A stretch of DNA of 42,760 nt from an uncultured Actinomycetes bacterium (GCA_903877095.1 CAIRCP010000042.1:1-42760); one strand, 5' to 3'. Counted from the first letter of the stretch, positions 7,876-15,928 are shown. Made by a program: numbers and translations. Notes: a model not told the origin generated them from the sequence alone.

Positions 7876-8529
7876 ATGAACCGCGGGGACGGGGGTTTCT
7901 ACAGGCATGAACGGCCGCGAACGAAGTGTGGTGTGTCGGAACAGGCGCGGACTGTGAGCCTGACCGAGGACCCCCAGCCGACCGCCGACCGTCAGCGCGC
8001 TCTGGACGCGGCGATCGCCGAACTCGTTGCCACCAACGCAGGATCGGTGACGATGATCGCCGTCGCCAAGCGGGCCGGCGTGGATGTGCAAGACATCAAG
8101 GAGATGTGGGCCAACACGCCCGAACTCCTGACCGCAGCCCTGATGTCGTACGCCCATCAGCACCTGCCGGTTCCGGACACCGGCTCACTGCGGGGCGACT
8201 TGCTCGGGTACGCGAAATCGTTTGCTGCCGCGGTCAACTCGCCGACCGGTCGGCGCCTCCTCGACGCGTTGATCGCCACGCCGAAGGACTGGGATGTGTC
8301 AGGGTGGCGCTCTGCATTCTTCGTCGCGCGGGGTCAGCGGTCGTCGGCCGCGATGCGACGTGCGGTCGACCGCGGTGAACTGCGCGCGGACGTCGATTCG
8401 GTCAGGGTCTTCGATCTGCTTGCGGCGGGATTGTCCACACCAGTGCAGTTCTATGACCGTCCGGTCACCGATGAGGACTGCGAATTCGTCGTCGACCTTG
8501 TTCTTACCGGCATTCTCGTCAATCGTTGA
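7876..8529 (+). CDS. TetR/AcrR-family transcriptional regulator
   Basis: A 217-residue regulator. After a 35-residue N-terminal extension comes a TetR-type DNA-binding region: RQRALDAAIAELVATNAG, then SVTMIAVAKRAGVDVQDI as the helix-turn-helix. The C-terminal all-helical half resembles the TetR ligand/dimerisation domain (LLDALIATPKDW, RSSAAMRRAVDRGELRADVD). The ATG at 7876 is supported by GGAGG 8 nt upstream; GTG codons at 7933 and 7954 are alternatives that would remove most of the extension. Divergent from the zinc-ribbon gene and 23 nt before a leaderless serine hydrolase, either of which could be its target. Confidence 0.82.
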   Translation: MNRGDGGFYRHERPRTKCGVSEQARTVSLTEDPQPTADRQRALDAAIAELVATNAGSVTMIAVAKRAGVDVQDIKEMWANTPELLTAALMSYAHQHLPVPDTGSLRGDLLGYAKSFAAAVNSPTGRRLLDALIATPKDWDVSGWRSAFFVARGQRSSAAMRRAVDRGELRADVDSVRVFDLLAAGLSTPVQFYDRPVTDEDCEFVVDLVLTGILVNR

Positions 8530-8540
8530 GCCGCGCCAAA

Positions 8541-8546
8541 TAGCAT
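8541..8546 (+). promoter_or_regulatory. -10 box of leaderless serine-hydrolase promoter
   Basis: TAGCAT, 6 nt, then the ATG at 8553. There is no ribosome-binding site in the gap. Confidence 0.5.
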
Positions 8547-8552
8547 TCGCCC

Positions 8553-9863
8553 ATGTCGTCGCTGATCCCGCAACTTCCCAGACCGCCGTTGGGGTTGCCG
8601 GATCCGCTCCGCCGCATCCACGTTCCCAAGGATCTCGGGTCCGTCACCGACATCGGTCCGGAGGATTCGCCCGAGGCCGGCGACGTCACCTCCCGCCGGG
8701 TCGAGGCGATCTGGTCATCGGTGTTGGAGTGGTATCGCAGCGGTGTACATCCCGCGCTGCAGGTGTGCGTTCGCCGTCATGGCGCCGTGATTCTCAACCG
8801 TGCCATCGGCCATTCCCGCGGCAACGGTCCCCGTGACGGCAGGGATGCCCAGCGGGTGCCGGTCACCGTCGACACGCCCTTCTGCGTCTACTCGGCCTCC
8901 AAAGCGATCACCGCCTTCGTCGTGCACAAGTTGGCTGAGCGCGGCCTGCTTGATCTGGCCGACCCCGTCTGCGACTACATCCCCGGGTATGAGCGACATC
9001 GCAAGCACCGCATCACGATCGGTCAGGTTCTCGCGCACCGGGCCGGGGTGCCGAATCTGCCGGGCAGCGCTCTGGATCTCGACAAGCTGGGCGACCGTGA
9101 GTTCATGACCGACATCCTGGCCGGGGCCGTCCCGTTCGCGAAGCCGGGCCGCTACCTGGCCTATCACGCTGTCTCCGGCGGTTTCATCCTCGGTGAGATC
9201 GTGCACGCCGCCACGGGCAAGAGCATTCGCGAAGTGCTGGCCGAGGAGTTCCTCGACCCCCTCGGCTTCCGATGGACGAATTACGGTGTGGCGCCCGGGG
9301 ATGTCGACAAGGTCGCACTCAACTACATCACCGGGCCCCCCACTGCGCCGCCGTTGTCCACCATGCTCAGCCGCGCGCTCGGCGTAGGCCTGGACAAGCT
9401 GGTCGATGTCACCAACGACCCGCGCTTCCTGACCGGTATCGTTCCGGCCGCCAATACGGTGACGACGGCGTTCGAGTTGTCCCGGTTCTTTGAGATCATG
9501 CGTTGCGGCGGCGAACTCGACGGTATCCGGGTGATCGGAACCGACACCATCCGTCGCGCGCTTGTCCAACGCTCGCACCTGGAAATCGATCTCTCCCTTG
9601 CGTATCCGACCCGATTCTCCTACGGCCTCATGCTCGGTGCGCGCGTCGTCTGCCTGTATGGACTCGACACCCAATATGCCTTCGGACACTTGGGTTTCAC
9701 CAACATTCTCGCCTGGGCCGATCCGCAGCGGGCCATCTCGGTCGCCGTCGTCAACAGCGGAAAGCCGATCGTCTATCCCGAACTGCTGCCGTCGTTCCTG
9801 GGGACGATGCAACGCATCACCAGCGAGATGCCGAAGATCCCGACCTCGGAGATGCTCGTCTAG
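8553..9863 (+). CDS. Beta-lactamase-related serine hydrolase/esterase (LipD/LipE type)
   Basis: A 436-residue member of the class-C beta-lactamase/DD-peptidase-like esterase family (family VIII), a group that includes several mycobacterial Lip proteins. The nucleophile motif SASK (Ser-x-x-Lys) is in FCVYSASKAITAF at about residue 115. The tyrosine region reads YLAYHAVSGG, and a late HLGFTN supplies the HxG-type third motif. No signal peptide is seen, so it is probably cytoplasmic or membrane-associated, acting on an ester or amide substrate that cannot be named. Its stop is 2 nt from the converging receptor gene. Confidence 0.85.
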   Translation: MSSLIPQLPRPPLGLPDPLRRIHVPKDLGSVTDIGPEDSPEAGDVTSRRVEAIWSSVLEWYRSGVHPALQVCVRRHGAVILNRAIGHSRGNGPRDGRDAQRVPVTVDTPFCVYSASKAITAFVVHKLAERGLLDLADPVCDYIPGYERHRKHRITIGQVLAHRAGVPNLPGSALDLDKLGDREFMTDILAGAVPFAKPGRYLAYHAVSGGFILGEIVHAATGKSIREVLAEEFLDPLGFRWTNYGVAPGDVDKVALNYITGPPTAPPLSTMLSRALGVGLDKLVDVTNDPRFLTGIVPAANTVTTAFELSRFFEIMRCGGELDGIRVIGTDTIRRALVQRSHLEIDLSLAYPTRFSYGLMLGARVVCLYGLDTQYAFGHLGFTNILAWADPQRAISVAVVNSGKPIVYPELLPSFLGTMQRITSEMPKIPTSEMLV

Positions 9864-9865
9864 GG

Positions 9866-11980
9866 CTATTCGGCGTCGAGTCGCCAGAGTGGCTCGTCGT
9901 CGGCGGAAACCATTGTCAGCGAGTCGGTTTCGGCCATCCCATTGCTGACGCCGGCCGTAAGGTAGGTCCCGGGTTCGGTCGCACTGCTGCACGCCCGCCT
10001 GGCTCCGTCCACCGCGGGTCCCCAGATATGGAAGAGCATCGCGGGGGCTTCGCCGACCATACCGCTGCTCACCTGGCCCGAATCGATGCCGATGCGCAAC
10101 GCCAAGTGGTGGCCGGTCTCGGCGTCGAAGCGCTCGACGATCTGCGAGCACCGGCGCGCGAACTCAGCCGCCTTCCGGATGCCGTCGAGCTGCGGCACGG
10201 AAAGGCCCCCCGCAGCGAGGTAGCCGCTGCCGGATCCGCGGATCGGGTCGTGGCCGTACTCGTGTGCAGCGGCGTCGAATTGGCGCACCAGCTCGTTGTA
10301 CCGGTCGAGTAGCTGATCTGAGTCGAGCGAGTCCTCCAGCGCGGCGAGGCCGTCGATTCGGATCATCACCACCGAGACATCCCGGTGGTCTGTTGCCCTG
10401 ATCGATTCCCCGGCGCTCACCCGCTCGGCGATCGGGGAGGGCATGAGCCCGGCGAGCACCCGTCTGCTGTGCGCTCGCTGCTGCTGGATCACCTCATCCT
10501 TGTCGTGCAGCGCGTCGCTCATGTCGTTGAAGGCTCTGGTGAGATCGCCGATCTCGTCGTTGGTATCGACCGGCAGCCGGACGGTGAAGTCTCCGGAAGC
10601 GATTCTGCGCGAGCCGGATTCGAGTCGCCGGATAGGACGGATGAACGCATTGGCGAGCAAGGCGGAGAGCAGGCAGACCACAAAGATGATCCCCGCCGCG
10701 GTCAGCACCACCCTTCGGGCGAAAGTCTTTGCCGCATCGAAGGCCTCGGCGGCCGTGATCTTCGCGACGATCGTCCAGTGCAGGTTCCAGTCCTTGCCGA
10801 CGATCGGCGCGTAGGCCTGCAGCGTCTCCTGGCCGAGGTAGTCGGTACTGATCAGGGTGCCTGACTCCCCCCGCTCGGCGCGCAGTTGCGCCTTCTCCTC
10901 AAGCGGCTGCACCAGAGTGGTGCCGCCCTGGCGGATCGCGATGTCGGCCACGTCCGGAGCGGTGCCCGCCCCGATCACCGCCCGCTTGTACTTTTCGGGG
11001 TCTTCCAGGAAAAGCCTTGAGTCCGAACGCATAAGCAGGTCAGAGCCGCCGAGGACGGTCTCGCCGGTTCGGCCCATGCCGACATCGGCCCATCTCCGGT
11101 CGAAGGTCATCAGGCGGTTGATCTTCGCGATCGGGAATTGCAGCGCCAGAACGCCATCGGGCTTCCCGACCGCCGGAAGTTTCGCGACCATCCAGGCGGT
11201 CGGCGACATCTCGGCCGGCTCGTACAGTTCGAAGTCGGTGAAAATCACCTGATTGCTGATGTTGGACGACATCGCCTCGGTGAAGGCCGCGTGGAGTTTG
11301 GAACTCCGGTACGGCCCGTCGACGATGTTGGTTCCCAGGTCGACGTCCTTGAATGCGCTGTAGACGATGTTGCCGCGGCCGTCGATCAGCAACGCGTCCT
11401 CGAACTCGAAACGCGACACAATCTCCCGGAAGAAGTCCTGGTATTTGGCGTTCGCCCGGGACCAGGCCGAGCCGTCGCCGGCGTCGTTGATCGTGAGTGC
11501 GACGTCGTCGTTCTTGCGCCGGCTGGTGTAGAAGGCCTGCAGATACCGTTGTGCGTTCGAGGTGGGCAGCAGTGCGGTGGCATCCAGCCGCTCTCCGCTG
11601 TTCTTCTCGGTCTGGGTGACGAAGACGTCCCGGTAGTAGTTCGCGATGTCGCGGTCCTGCGCCGGACTGATGGCGACGCCGTTGAGCTCGTCGAACGCGC
11701 TGCTGAAATCCCTGAGCGCCGAAAGTGTGTGGGTGCCGTGGGTGTAGCTGATCAGGGCGCTGCTCAGATCGCCGATCTGGGATGTGATCGCCCGCGCCTG
11801 CGTCTCCCGGATCTCGGTCAGCCGGCTGAAGGCTCCGTTGCGCAGATTGGTGCGGCCGCTCTGGAAGGCGATGGCCGTCACGATCGCGGTCGACAACATC
11901 GCGCAGAGCACCAGCATCACGATCAGCTTCGACAAGATGCTGAAGCGGTTGAAAAGGTGTCCGGGTGTGAATCGAGTCAT
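9866..11980 (-). CDS. dCache-HAMP receptor with degenerate nucleotide-cyclase domain
   Basis: A 704-residue membrane receptor. Helix 1 is at about 17-39, a large extracytoplasmic sensor (about 40-423, dCache-like, with VFTDFELYEPA and MGRTGETVLGG strands), helix 2 at 424-446, HAMP at 447-500, and a class-III cyclase homology domain at about 530-700. The fold is recognisable (RIGIDSGQVSSGMVG), but key residues are gone. The first metal Asp is Arg541 (MIRIDG for FADIxG), the second is Ser585 (RGSGSGY for KxxGDxx), and the transition-state Asn is Asp658, while Arg662 remains. It is therefore probably catalytically dead and acts as a sensor or scaffold. Architecture recalls Rv2435c (from memory). 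It follows the short hydrolase by 28 nt on the same strand. Confidence 0.85.
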   Translation of the reverse strand: MTRFTPGHLFNRFSILSKLIVMLVLCAMLSTAIVTAIAFQSGRTNLRNGAFSRLTEIRETQARAITSQIGDLSSALISYTHGTHTLSALRDFSSAFDELNGVAISPAQDRDIANYYRDVFVTQTEKNSGERLDATALLPTSNAQRYLQAFYTSRRKNDDVALTINDAGDGSAWSRANAKYQDFFREIVSRFEFEDALLIDGRGNIVYSAFKDVDLGTNIVDGPYRSSKLHAAFTEAMSSNISNQVIFTDFELYEPAEMSPTAWMVAKLPAVGKPDGVLALQFPIAKINRLMTFDRRWADVGMGRTGETVLGGSDLLMRSDSRLFLEDPEKYKRAVIGAGTAPDVADIAIRQGGTTLVQPLEEKAQLRAERGESGTLISTDYLGQETLQAYAPIVGKDWNLHWTIVAKITAAEAFDAAKTFARRVVLTAAGIIFVVCLLSALLANAFIRPIRRLESGSRRIASGDFTVRLPVDTNDEIGDLTRAFNDMSDALHDKDEVIQQQRAHSRRVLAGLMPSPIAERVSAGESIRATDHRDVSVVMIRIDGLAALEDSLDSDQLLDRYNELVRQFDAAAHEYGHDPIRGSGSGYLAAGGLSVPQLDGIRKAAEFARRCSQIVERFDAETGHHLALRIGIDSGQVSSGMVGEAPAMLFHIWGPAVDGARRACSSATEPGTYLTAGVSNGMAETDSLTMVSADDEPLWRLDAE

Positions 11981-12008
11981 GGGTTCCGTCGAATTCCCTT
12001 GAGCGGCA

Positions 12009-12563
12009 TCAACATTTCGCCCCCGGCGGGGGAAGGGTGAGGTCGACCAGATACTTGGTGGCGTAGTTGCCGTTCTGGTCGCGTTCGAGGTACTCGTCGG
12101 CCAGTTCCAGCAGGGTGTCGCCGCGTCCCTCGGTCAGCTCCGTCAGTCCCTTGGTGAGATCGCTCCACAGGCTCGGTGAGGCTCCGTCCAGGATCATCGC
12201 CCTGACCTTGTCTCCGAACGCCTCGGCGTAGGCCGAGCCGATCAGGGTGCCGTACGAATAGCCCAGGTAGGTGAGCTTGTCGTCGCCCAGGGCAGCGCGC
12301 AGGACGTCCAAATCCCTGGCCACGCTGACGGTTCCGACGTTGGCCAGGAATTCCTTGCCCATCCTGTCCAGGCAGCGCTGCGCGAACTGCTTCTCGGTGG
12401 ACTCGATGTGGGCCACTCCAGCGGGGCTGTAGTCCACGTTCGCGGGACTCGTGGACTCGGTGGTGGAAAGCGCGGCCTGCGGTGCCCCGGCGACGCGCTG
12501 GGCGCATCCGGCGGCGGACCCGGCCAGTCCGACCGCGAGAACCAGAAAAAAGTGACGTTTCAC
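12009..12563 (-). pseudogene. Shortened exported alpha/beta hydrolase (Rv2672/TAP-type) with in-frame deletions
   Basis: An open 184-codon frame starting GTG at 12563. It opens with a lipoprotein signal (LAGSAAGC lipobox). The rest is a patchwork of a family normally about 520 residues long: a segment around YSPAGVAHIE to the nucleophile elbow GYSYGT and LDGA, then LWSDLTKGLTEL through LADEYLERD, then the family's extreme C-terminus PPPGAKC. Compared with Rv2672 as I remember it, about 130, 95 and 115 residues are missing at three places, yet the frame is kept throughout. The catalytic Ser remains, but the segments carrying the Asp and His are absent, so hydrolase activity is unlikely. It begins only 10 nt after the tRNA-Thr. 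It could be a decaying gene or a retained small lipoprotein. Confidence 0.7.
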
Positions 12564-12573
12564 GCTTCCTCGG

Positions 12574-12645
12574 AGCCCCCTGTCGGGATTGAACCGACGA
12601 CCTTTCGCTTACAAGGCGAGTGCTCTACCACTGAGCTAAGGAGGC
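12574..12645 (-). tRNA. tRNA-Thr (anticodon UGU)
   Basis: 72 nt, read on the minus strand. Acceptor stem GCCTCCT pairs with AGGGGGC (one G-U type pair); D arm GCTC/GAGC; anticodon loop CTTGTAA with anticodon TGT, decoding ACA; T arm GTCGG-TTCAATC-CCGAC; discriminator T. CCA is not encoded. The first pair of the anticodon stem is a C-A mismatch. Confidence 0.95.
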
Positions 12646-12688
12646 CTGATGGCCGGCGCTCGCCGACCGCCTCCGACACCTTATCGGG

Positions 12689-13417
12689 TCAGCCGCGGTG
12701 GTTTCCGTCCTCTCCGTGTTCGTGGTCCTGGATGCCGAACAGACCCAACGGCCACCGCCGCGGGAGCGGAATGCGCTCGGCGATGTTGCTCAGCGGGTTG
12801 ACCACCAGAGTCATCGCGACGACCGCCTCGCGCAGCATCTCGATGGTGGGTGCCAATTGCTCCATACCGGGTGCCAGGCGGTTGAGGGAGTCGGTGACGA
12901 CGGTCAACTGCTCGATCGGCCCGTTCTTCGACGTCAACATGTCAATCAGGCCGCCTTCGGCCAGCAGTCGGTCGGCCAGTCCGTCCTCGGCCAGAATCCG
13001 CTCCACCAATCCGTCGTCGGCGAGCAACTGATCCACCAGTCCGCCGGGCGCCAGGGCGCGGTCCACCGCGCCGCCCTCGGCGGTGAGACGTTCCAGCACA
13101 CCGTCGGGCGCGGTGAGCCGGTCGATCAGCCCGCCGGGGCGCATCAGCCGGTCTACCGCGCCGTCGGTGGACAGCGCCCGGCCCAGCGGCGCGTCCTCGT
13201 CGATGATCTCCGCCAGTCGGTTGGCCCGCTCGATGGTCTCGTCCAGGCCGAGGATGTGAATCACGGAGTCTTTCGGGGACGGGACGGTGATGTCGCCCAG
13301 GCTGCGCTTGGCGATGTCCAGGGTCGCGTTGGCGACTTCGATTCCGGCGCCGGCGGCAGCCAGGCCGATCCGCATCGGTGTGGTCGCGATGTCGGTCAGC
13401 ATCTTGGCCCAACCCAT
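12689..13417 (-). CDS. Decapeptide-repeat protein divergent from phoP (Rv0756c-like)
   Basis: A 242-residue protein of unknown function. Residues 1-45 form an amphipathic/hydrophobic start (MGWAKMLTDIATTPMRIG). Residues 81-160 are eight consecutive 10-residue repeats with pattern L-L-A-E/P-x-G-L-V-D/E-R, e.g. LTAPDGVLER, LLADDGLVER, LLAEGGLIDM. The repeats probably make a regular helical or solenoid structure. The segment after 180 is hydrophobic, ending in a short Pro/Arg/His-rich tail. No enzyme motif is seen. The ATG at 13417 is preceded by TACACT and a 7-nt spacer, a leaderless arrangement. M. tuberculosis keeps a gene (Rv0756c) in the same place before phoP. Sharing the intergenic PhoP box makes PhoP control plausible. 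Confidence 0.82.
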   Translation of the reverse strand: MGWAKMLTDIATTPMRIGLAAAGAGIEVANATLDIAKRSLGDITVPSPKDSVIHILGLDETIERANRLAEIIDEDAPLGRALSTDGAVDRLMRPGGLIDRLTAPDGVLERLTAEGGAVDRALAPGGLVDQLLADDGLVERILAEDGLADRLLAEGGLIDMLTSKNGPIEQLTVVTDSLNRLAPGMEQLAPTIEMLREAVVAMTLVVNPLSNIAERIPLPRRWPLGLFGIQDHEHGEDGNHRG

Positions 13418-13424
13418 GGTCGAA

Positions 13425-13430
13425 AGTGTA
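13425..13430 (-). promoter_or_regulatory. -10 box of the Rv0756c-like gene
   Basis: TACACT on the minus strand, 7 nt before the ATG at 13417. It lies 36 nt from the PhoP box. Confidence 0.5.
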
Positions 13431-13465
13431 GGTGGGTTATCCGCCGCGAACAGGGCCGTTCGTAC

Positions 13466-13483
13466 TCACAGCCACCTCACAGT
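13466..13483 (+). promoter_or_regulatory. PhoP box (direct repeat)
   Basis: TCACAGC-CACC-TCACAGT: two 7-bp direct repeats with a 4-bp spacer, matching the known mycobacterial PhoP recognition pattern (TCACAGC-N4-TCACAGC) at all but one base. It lies 45 nt before the phoP ATG and so supports autoregulation. Confidence 0.75.
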
Positions 13484-13528
13484 CACCATCCAGGTTCCGT
13501 TCACCGGCGGTGGGAGAAGATTGGAGGT

Positions 13529-14287
13529 ATGTCTGCAGCGACCCCACAGTCAGCTTCCAGGGCGGGCGGCCGCCCCAACCCCGAAGCCGGGCCGGAGGCC
13601 CGGATCCTGGTCGTCGACGATGAGACGAACATCCTGGAGCTTCTGGCGGTGAGCCTGCGATTCCAGGGCTTCGAGGTGTACACCGCCGCCAACGGCCCAG
13701 CGGCCCTCGATCTGGCCCGCGAGATCCGGCCCGACGCCGTCATCCTCGACGTGATGATGCCGGGAATGGACGGGTTCGGCGTCCTGCGCCGGCTTCGCGC
13801 CGACGGGATCGACGCCCCCGCTTTGTTCCTCACGGCACGAGACAGCTTGCAGGACAAGATCACCGGGCTGACACTCGGCGGGGACGACTACGTCACCAAA
13901 CCGTTCAGCCTGGAGGAGGTGGTTGCCCGGCTGCGCGTCATCCTGCGCCGCACGGGAACCGCAGCCGGCCAGGAGGACGAGGGTCCTCGCCGGTTGCGGT
14001 TCTCCGATCTCGAACTCGACGAGGACACCCACGAGGTCTGGAAGGCAGGGGAGCCGGTGTCGCTGTCGCCCACCGAGTTCACTCTGCTGCGCTACTTCGT
14101 CATCAACGCCGGGACCGTGCTCAGCAAGCCGAAGATCCTCGACCACGTCTGGCGCTACGACTTCGGCGGCGACGTCAACGTCGTCGAGTCCTACGTCTCG
14201 TATCTGCGGCGAAAGATCGACACCGGGGACAAACGCCTCCTGCACACGCTGCGCGGCGTCGGCTACGTGCTGCGGGAGCCCCGGTAG
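13529..14287 (+). CDS. phoP: Two-component response regulator PhoP
   Basis: OmpR/PhoB-class regulator of 252 residues, controlling virulence-lipid, acid-stress and cell-envelope genes in mycobacteria. The receiver domain (about 25-138) has the acidic pair Asp30/Asp31, phospho-acceptor Asp74 in LDVMMPG, Thr102 and Lys124 in TKPF. The C-terminal winged helix includes SLSPTEFTLLRYF and the recognition segment VVESYVSYLRRKID. From the receiver onward it is close to identical to my memory of M. tuberculosis PhoP; the N-terminal 22 residues and the inter-domain linker differ. The ATG follows GGGAGAAG. phoR follows after 20 nt. The PhoP box upstream implies autoregulation. Confidence 0.97.
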   Translation: MSAATPQSASRAGGRPNPEAGPEARILVVDDETNILELLAVSLRFQGFEVYTAANGPAALDLAREIRPDAVILDVMMPGMDGFGVLRRLRADGIDAPALFLTARDSLQDKITGLTLGGDDYVTKPFSLEEVVARLRVILRRTGTAAGQEDEGPRRLRFSDLELDEDTHEVWKAGEPVSLSPTEFTLLRYFVINAGTVLSKPKILDHVWRYDFGGDVNVVESYVSYLRRKIDTGDKRLLHTLRGVGYVLREPR

Positions 14288-14307
14288 CGCGGCCGGAGAA
14301 TAGCCGC

Positions 14308-15774
14308 ATGGTCATCCGCCCGATCCGCGCGATGCCGCTGCGGGTCAGCCTCGTCGCGGCCATGCTGCTGCTGGTCGGCTGCGGGCTGCTCGCCTCGGGG
14401 ATCGCGGTGACGTCGATCCTGCGGCACAGTCTGGTCAACCGGGTCGACGAACGCCTCACGGACGCCTCGACAAGCTGGGCGCAGGAGCCCCGTCAGGAGA
14501 TCCCGGCGGATCAGGGACCCAACCCCGCCCGGCCGCCGTCGAACTTCTACGTGCAGGGCGTCGACACCCGCGGCGACGTGTGGATGGCCATCAACGACCG
14601 CAAAGCGCGACCGGCGCTGCCGGACAACAACGACGTCGGCCCGACCCCGGTGACGATCGGGTCGATCGGCGCCTCCGACGTCCGCTGGCGCGCGGTGTCG
14701 GTGCGCAGTCCTGCGGGGGATCTGATCACCGTGGCCGTCGACTTGTCCGACGTCCAGACGACGGTCCGGGCGCTGGTGCTGCTGCAACTCGGGATCGGGT
14801 CGGCTGTCCTGCTGATCCTGGGCGTGGCCGGCTACTGGGTGGTGCACCGCAGCCTTCAGCCGTTGATCGAAGTCGAGAAGACGGCAGCTTCGATCGCGGC
14901 GGGCCAGCTGGAAAGCCGTGTGCCACAGGGTGATCCGAACACCGAAGTCGGTCAGCTCGCACTCGCGCTCAACGGGATGCTGGCGCAGATCCAGCGTGCG
15001 ATCGCGTCCTCGGATGCCTCGGCGGAGACGGCGCGGCTGTCCGAGGATCGGATGCGCCGGTTCATCACCGATGCCAGCCACGAGTTGCGCACACCGTTGA
15101 CCACGATCCGCGGCTTCGCCGAGTTGTACCGGCAGGGCGGCGGCGACGTGGACGTGGCGATGTCGCGGATCGAGAGCGAATCCAAGCGGATGGCAGGCCT
15201 GGTCGAAGACCTACTGCTGCTGGCCCAACTCGACGCGCAGCGGCCGCTGGAACACAGCCGGGTTGATCTACTGGCGTTGGCCAGCGACGCGGTACACGAT
15301 GCTCAGTCCATCTCGCCCGCGCGCCCCATCGGAATGGAATTCCTGTCGGGCCCGGGAACCCCGGAGGTGATCGGCGACGAGGCGCGGATGCGGCAGGTGT
15401 TGGGCAACCTGGTCGCCAACGCCCTGCAGCACACCCCCGCCGGCACCCGGATCACGGTGCGGGTCGGAACCCGCGGTGACGACGCCATCCTGGAGGTCGC
15501 CGATCAGGGCCCGGGGATGCAGCAGCAGGACGCCGATCGGGTGTTCGAGCGGTTCTACCGCGCCGACAGCTCGCGCACGCGGGCGAGCGGTGGCGCCGGA
15601 CTGGGGCTGTCCATCGTGGACTCATTGGTCCGCGCGCACGGCGGCCGGGTGAGTGTCACCACCGGGCCCGGCGCGGGGTGCTGTTTCCGGGTCGTCCTGC
15701 CGCGGGTGCCCGACTCCCCTCTTGATCTCGACGACGACGCGGAGTTCAGTCCAGTTCAGCCAGCGCGGCTGTGA
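14308..15774 (+). CDS. phoR: Sensor histidine kinase PhoR
   Basis: Membrane histidine kinase of 488 residues, the partner of PhoP. Transmembrane helix 1 at about 14-36, extracytoplasmic sensor 37-155 (NNDVG, WRAVSVR conserved), helix 2 at about 156-178, HAMP 179-232, DHp helix with His258 in DASHELRTP, and an HATPase_c domain with N box NLVANALQHT, G1 DQGPGM and G2 GGAGLGLSIV. The catalytic parts closely match M. tuberculosis PhoR, while the sensor loop is more divergent. The extra acidic C-terminus (DDDAEF) ends 2 nt before a four-copy 38-bp repeat. Confidence 0.97.
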   Translation: MVIRPIRAMPLRVSLVAAMLLLVGCGLLASGIAVTSILRHSLVNRVDERLTDASTSWAQEPRQEIPADQGPNPARPPSNFYVQGVDTRGDVWMAINDRKARPALPDNNDVGPTPVTIGSIGASDVRWRAVSVRSPAGDLITVAVDLSDVQTTVRALVLLQLGIGSAVLLILGVAGYWVVHRSLQPLIEVEKTAASIAAGQLESRVPQGDPNTEVGQLALALNGMLAQIQRAIASSDASAETARLSEDRMRRFITDASHELRTPLTTIRGFAELYRQGGGDVDVAMSRIESESKRMAGLVEDLLLLAQLDAQRPLEHSRVDLLALASDAVHDAQSISPARPIGMEFLSGPGTPEVIGDEARMRQVLGNLVANALQHTPAGTRITVRVGTRGDDAILEVADQGPGMQQQDADRVFERFYRADSSRTRASGGAGLGLSIVDSLVRAHGGRVSVTTGPGAGCCFRVVLPRVPDSPLDLDDDAEFSPVQPARL

Positions 15775-15776
15775 TC

Positions 15777-15928
15777 GCGGCGGGCAGGAGCGCAGCGACC
15801 GGGGAAAAGGATCAGCGGCGGGCAGGAGCGCAGCGACCGGGGAAAAGGATCAGCGGCGGGCAGGAGCGCAGCGACCGGGGAAGAGGATCAGCGGCGGGCA
15901 GGAGCGCAGCGACCGGGGAAAAGGATCA
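15777..15928. repeat. Minisatellite: four 38-bp tandem repeats
   Basis: Unit GCGGCGGGCAGGAGCGCAGC followed by GACCGGGGAAAAGGATCA, at 15777, 15815, 15853 and 15891. Copies 1, 2 and 4 are identical; copy 3 has one change (AAAA to AAGA). The array begins 2 nt after the phoR stop, and its last three bases (TCA) form the TGA stop of the opposing HIT gene. It contains the AGGAGCGCAGCGACC motif that is common in mycobacterial intergenic DNA. Expect copy number to vary between strains. Confidence 0.95.

Noticed and set aside
8715..10151. A 478-codon minus-strand open frame across the serine hydrolase and receptor end
   Set aside because: It overlaps two well-supported genes and has low-complexity composition; typical high-GC shadow.
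12009..12563. A complete small esterase
   Set aside because: The GYSYGT elbow is present, but the family segments carrying the Asp and His are absent.
15777..15928. CRISPR-like array
   Set aside because: The repeats are directly abutting 38-bp units without unique spacers, so this is a minisatellite.
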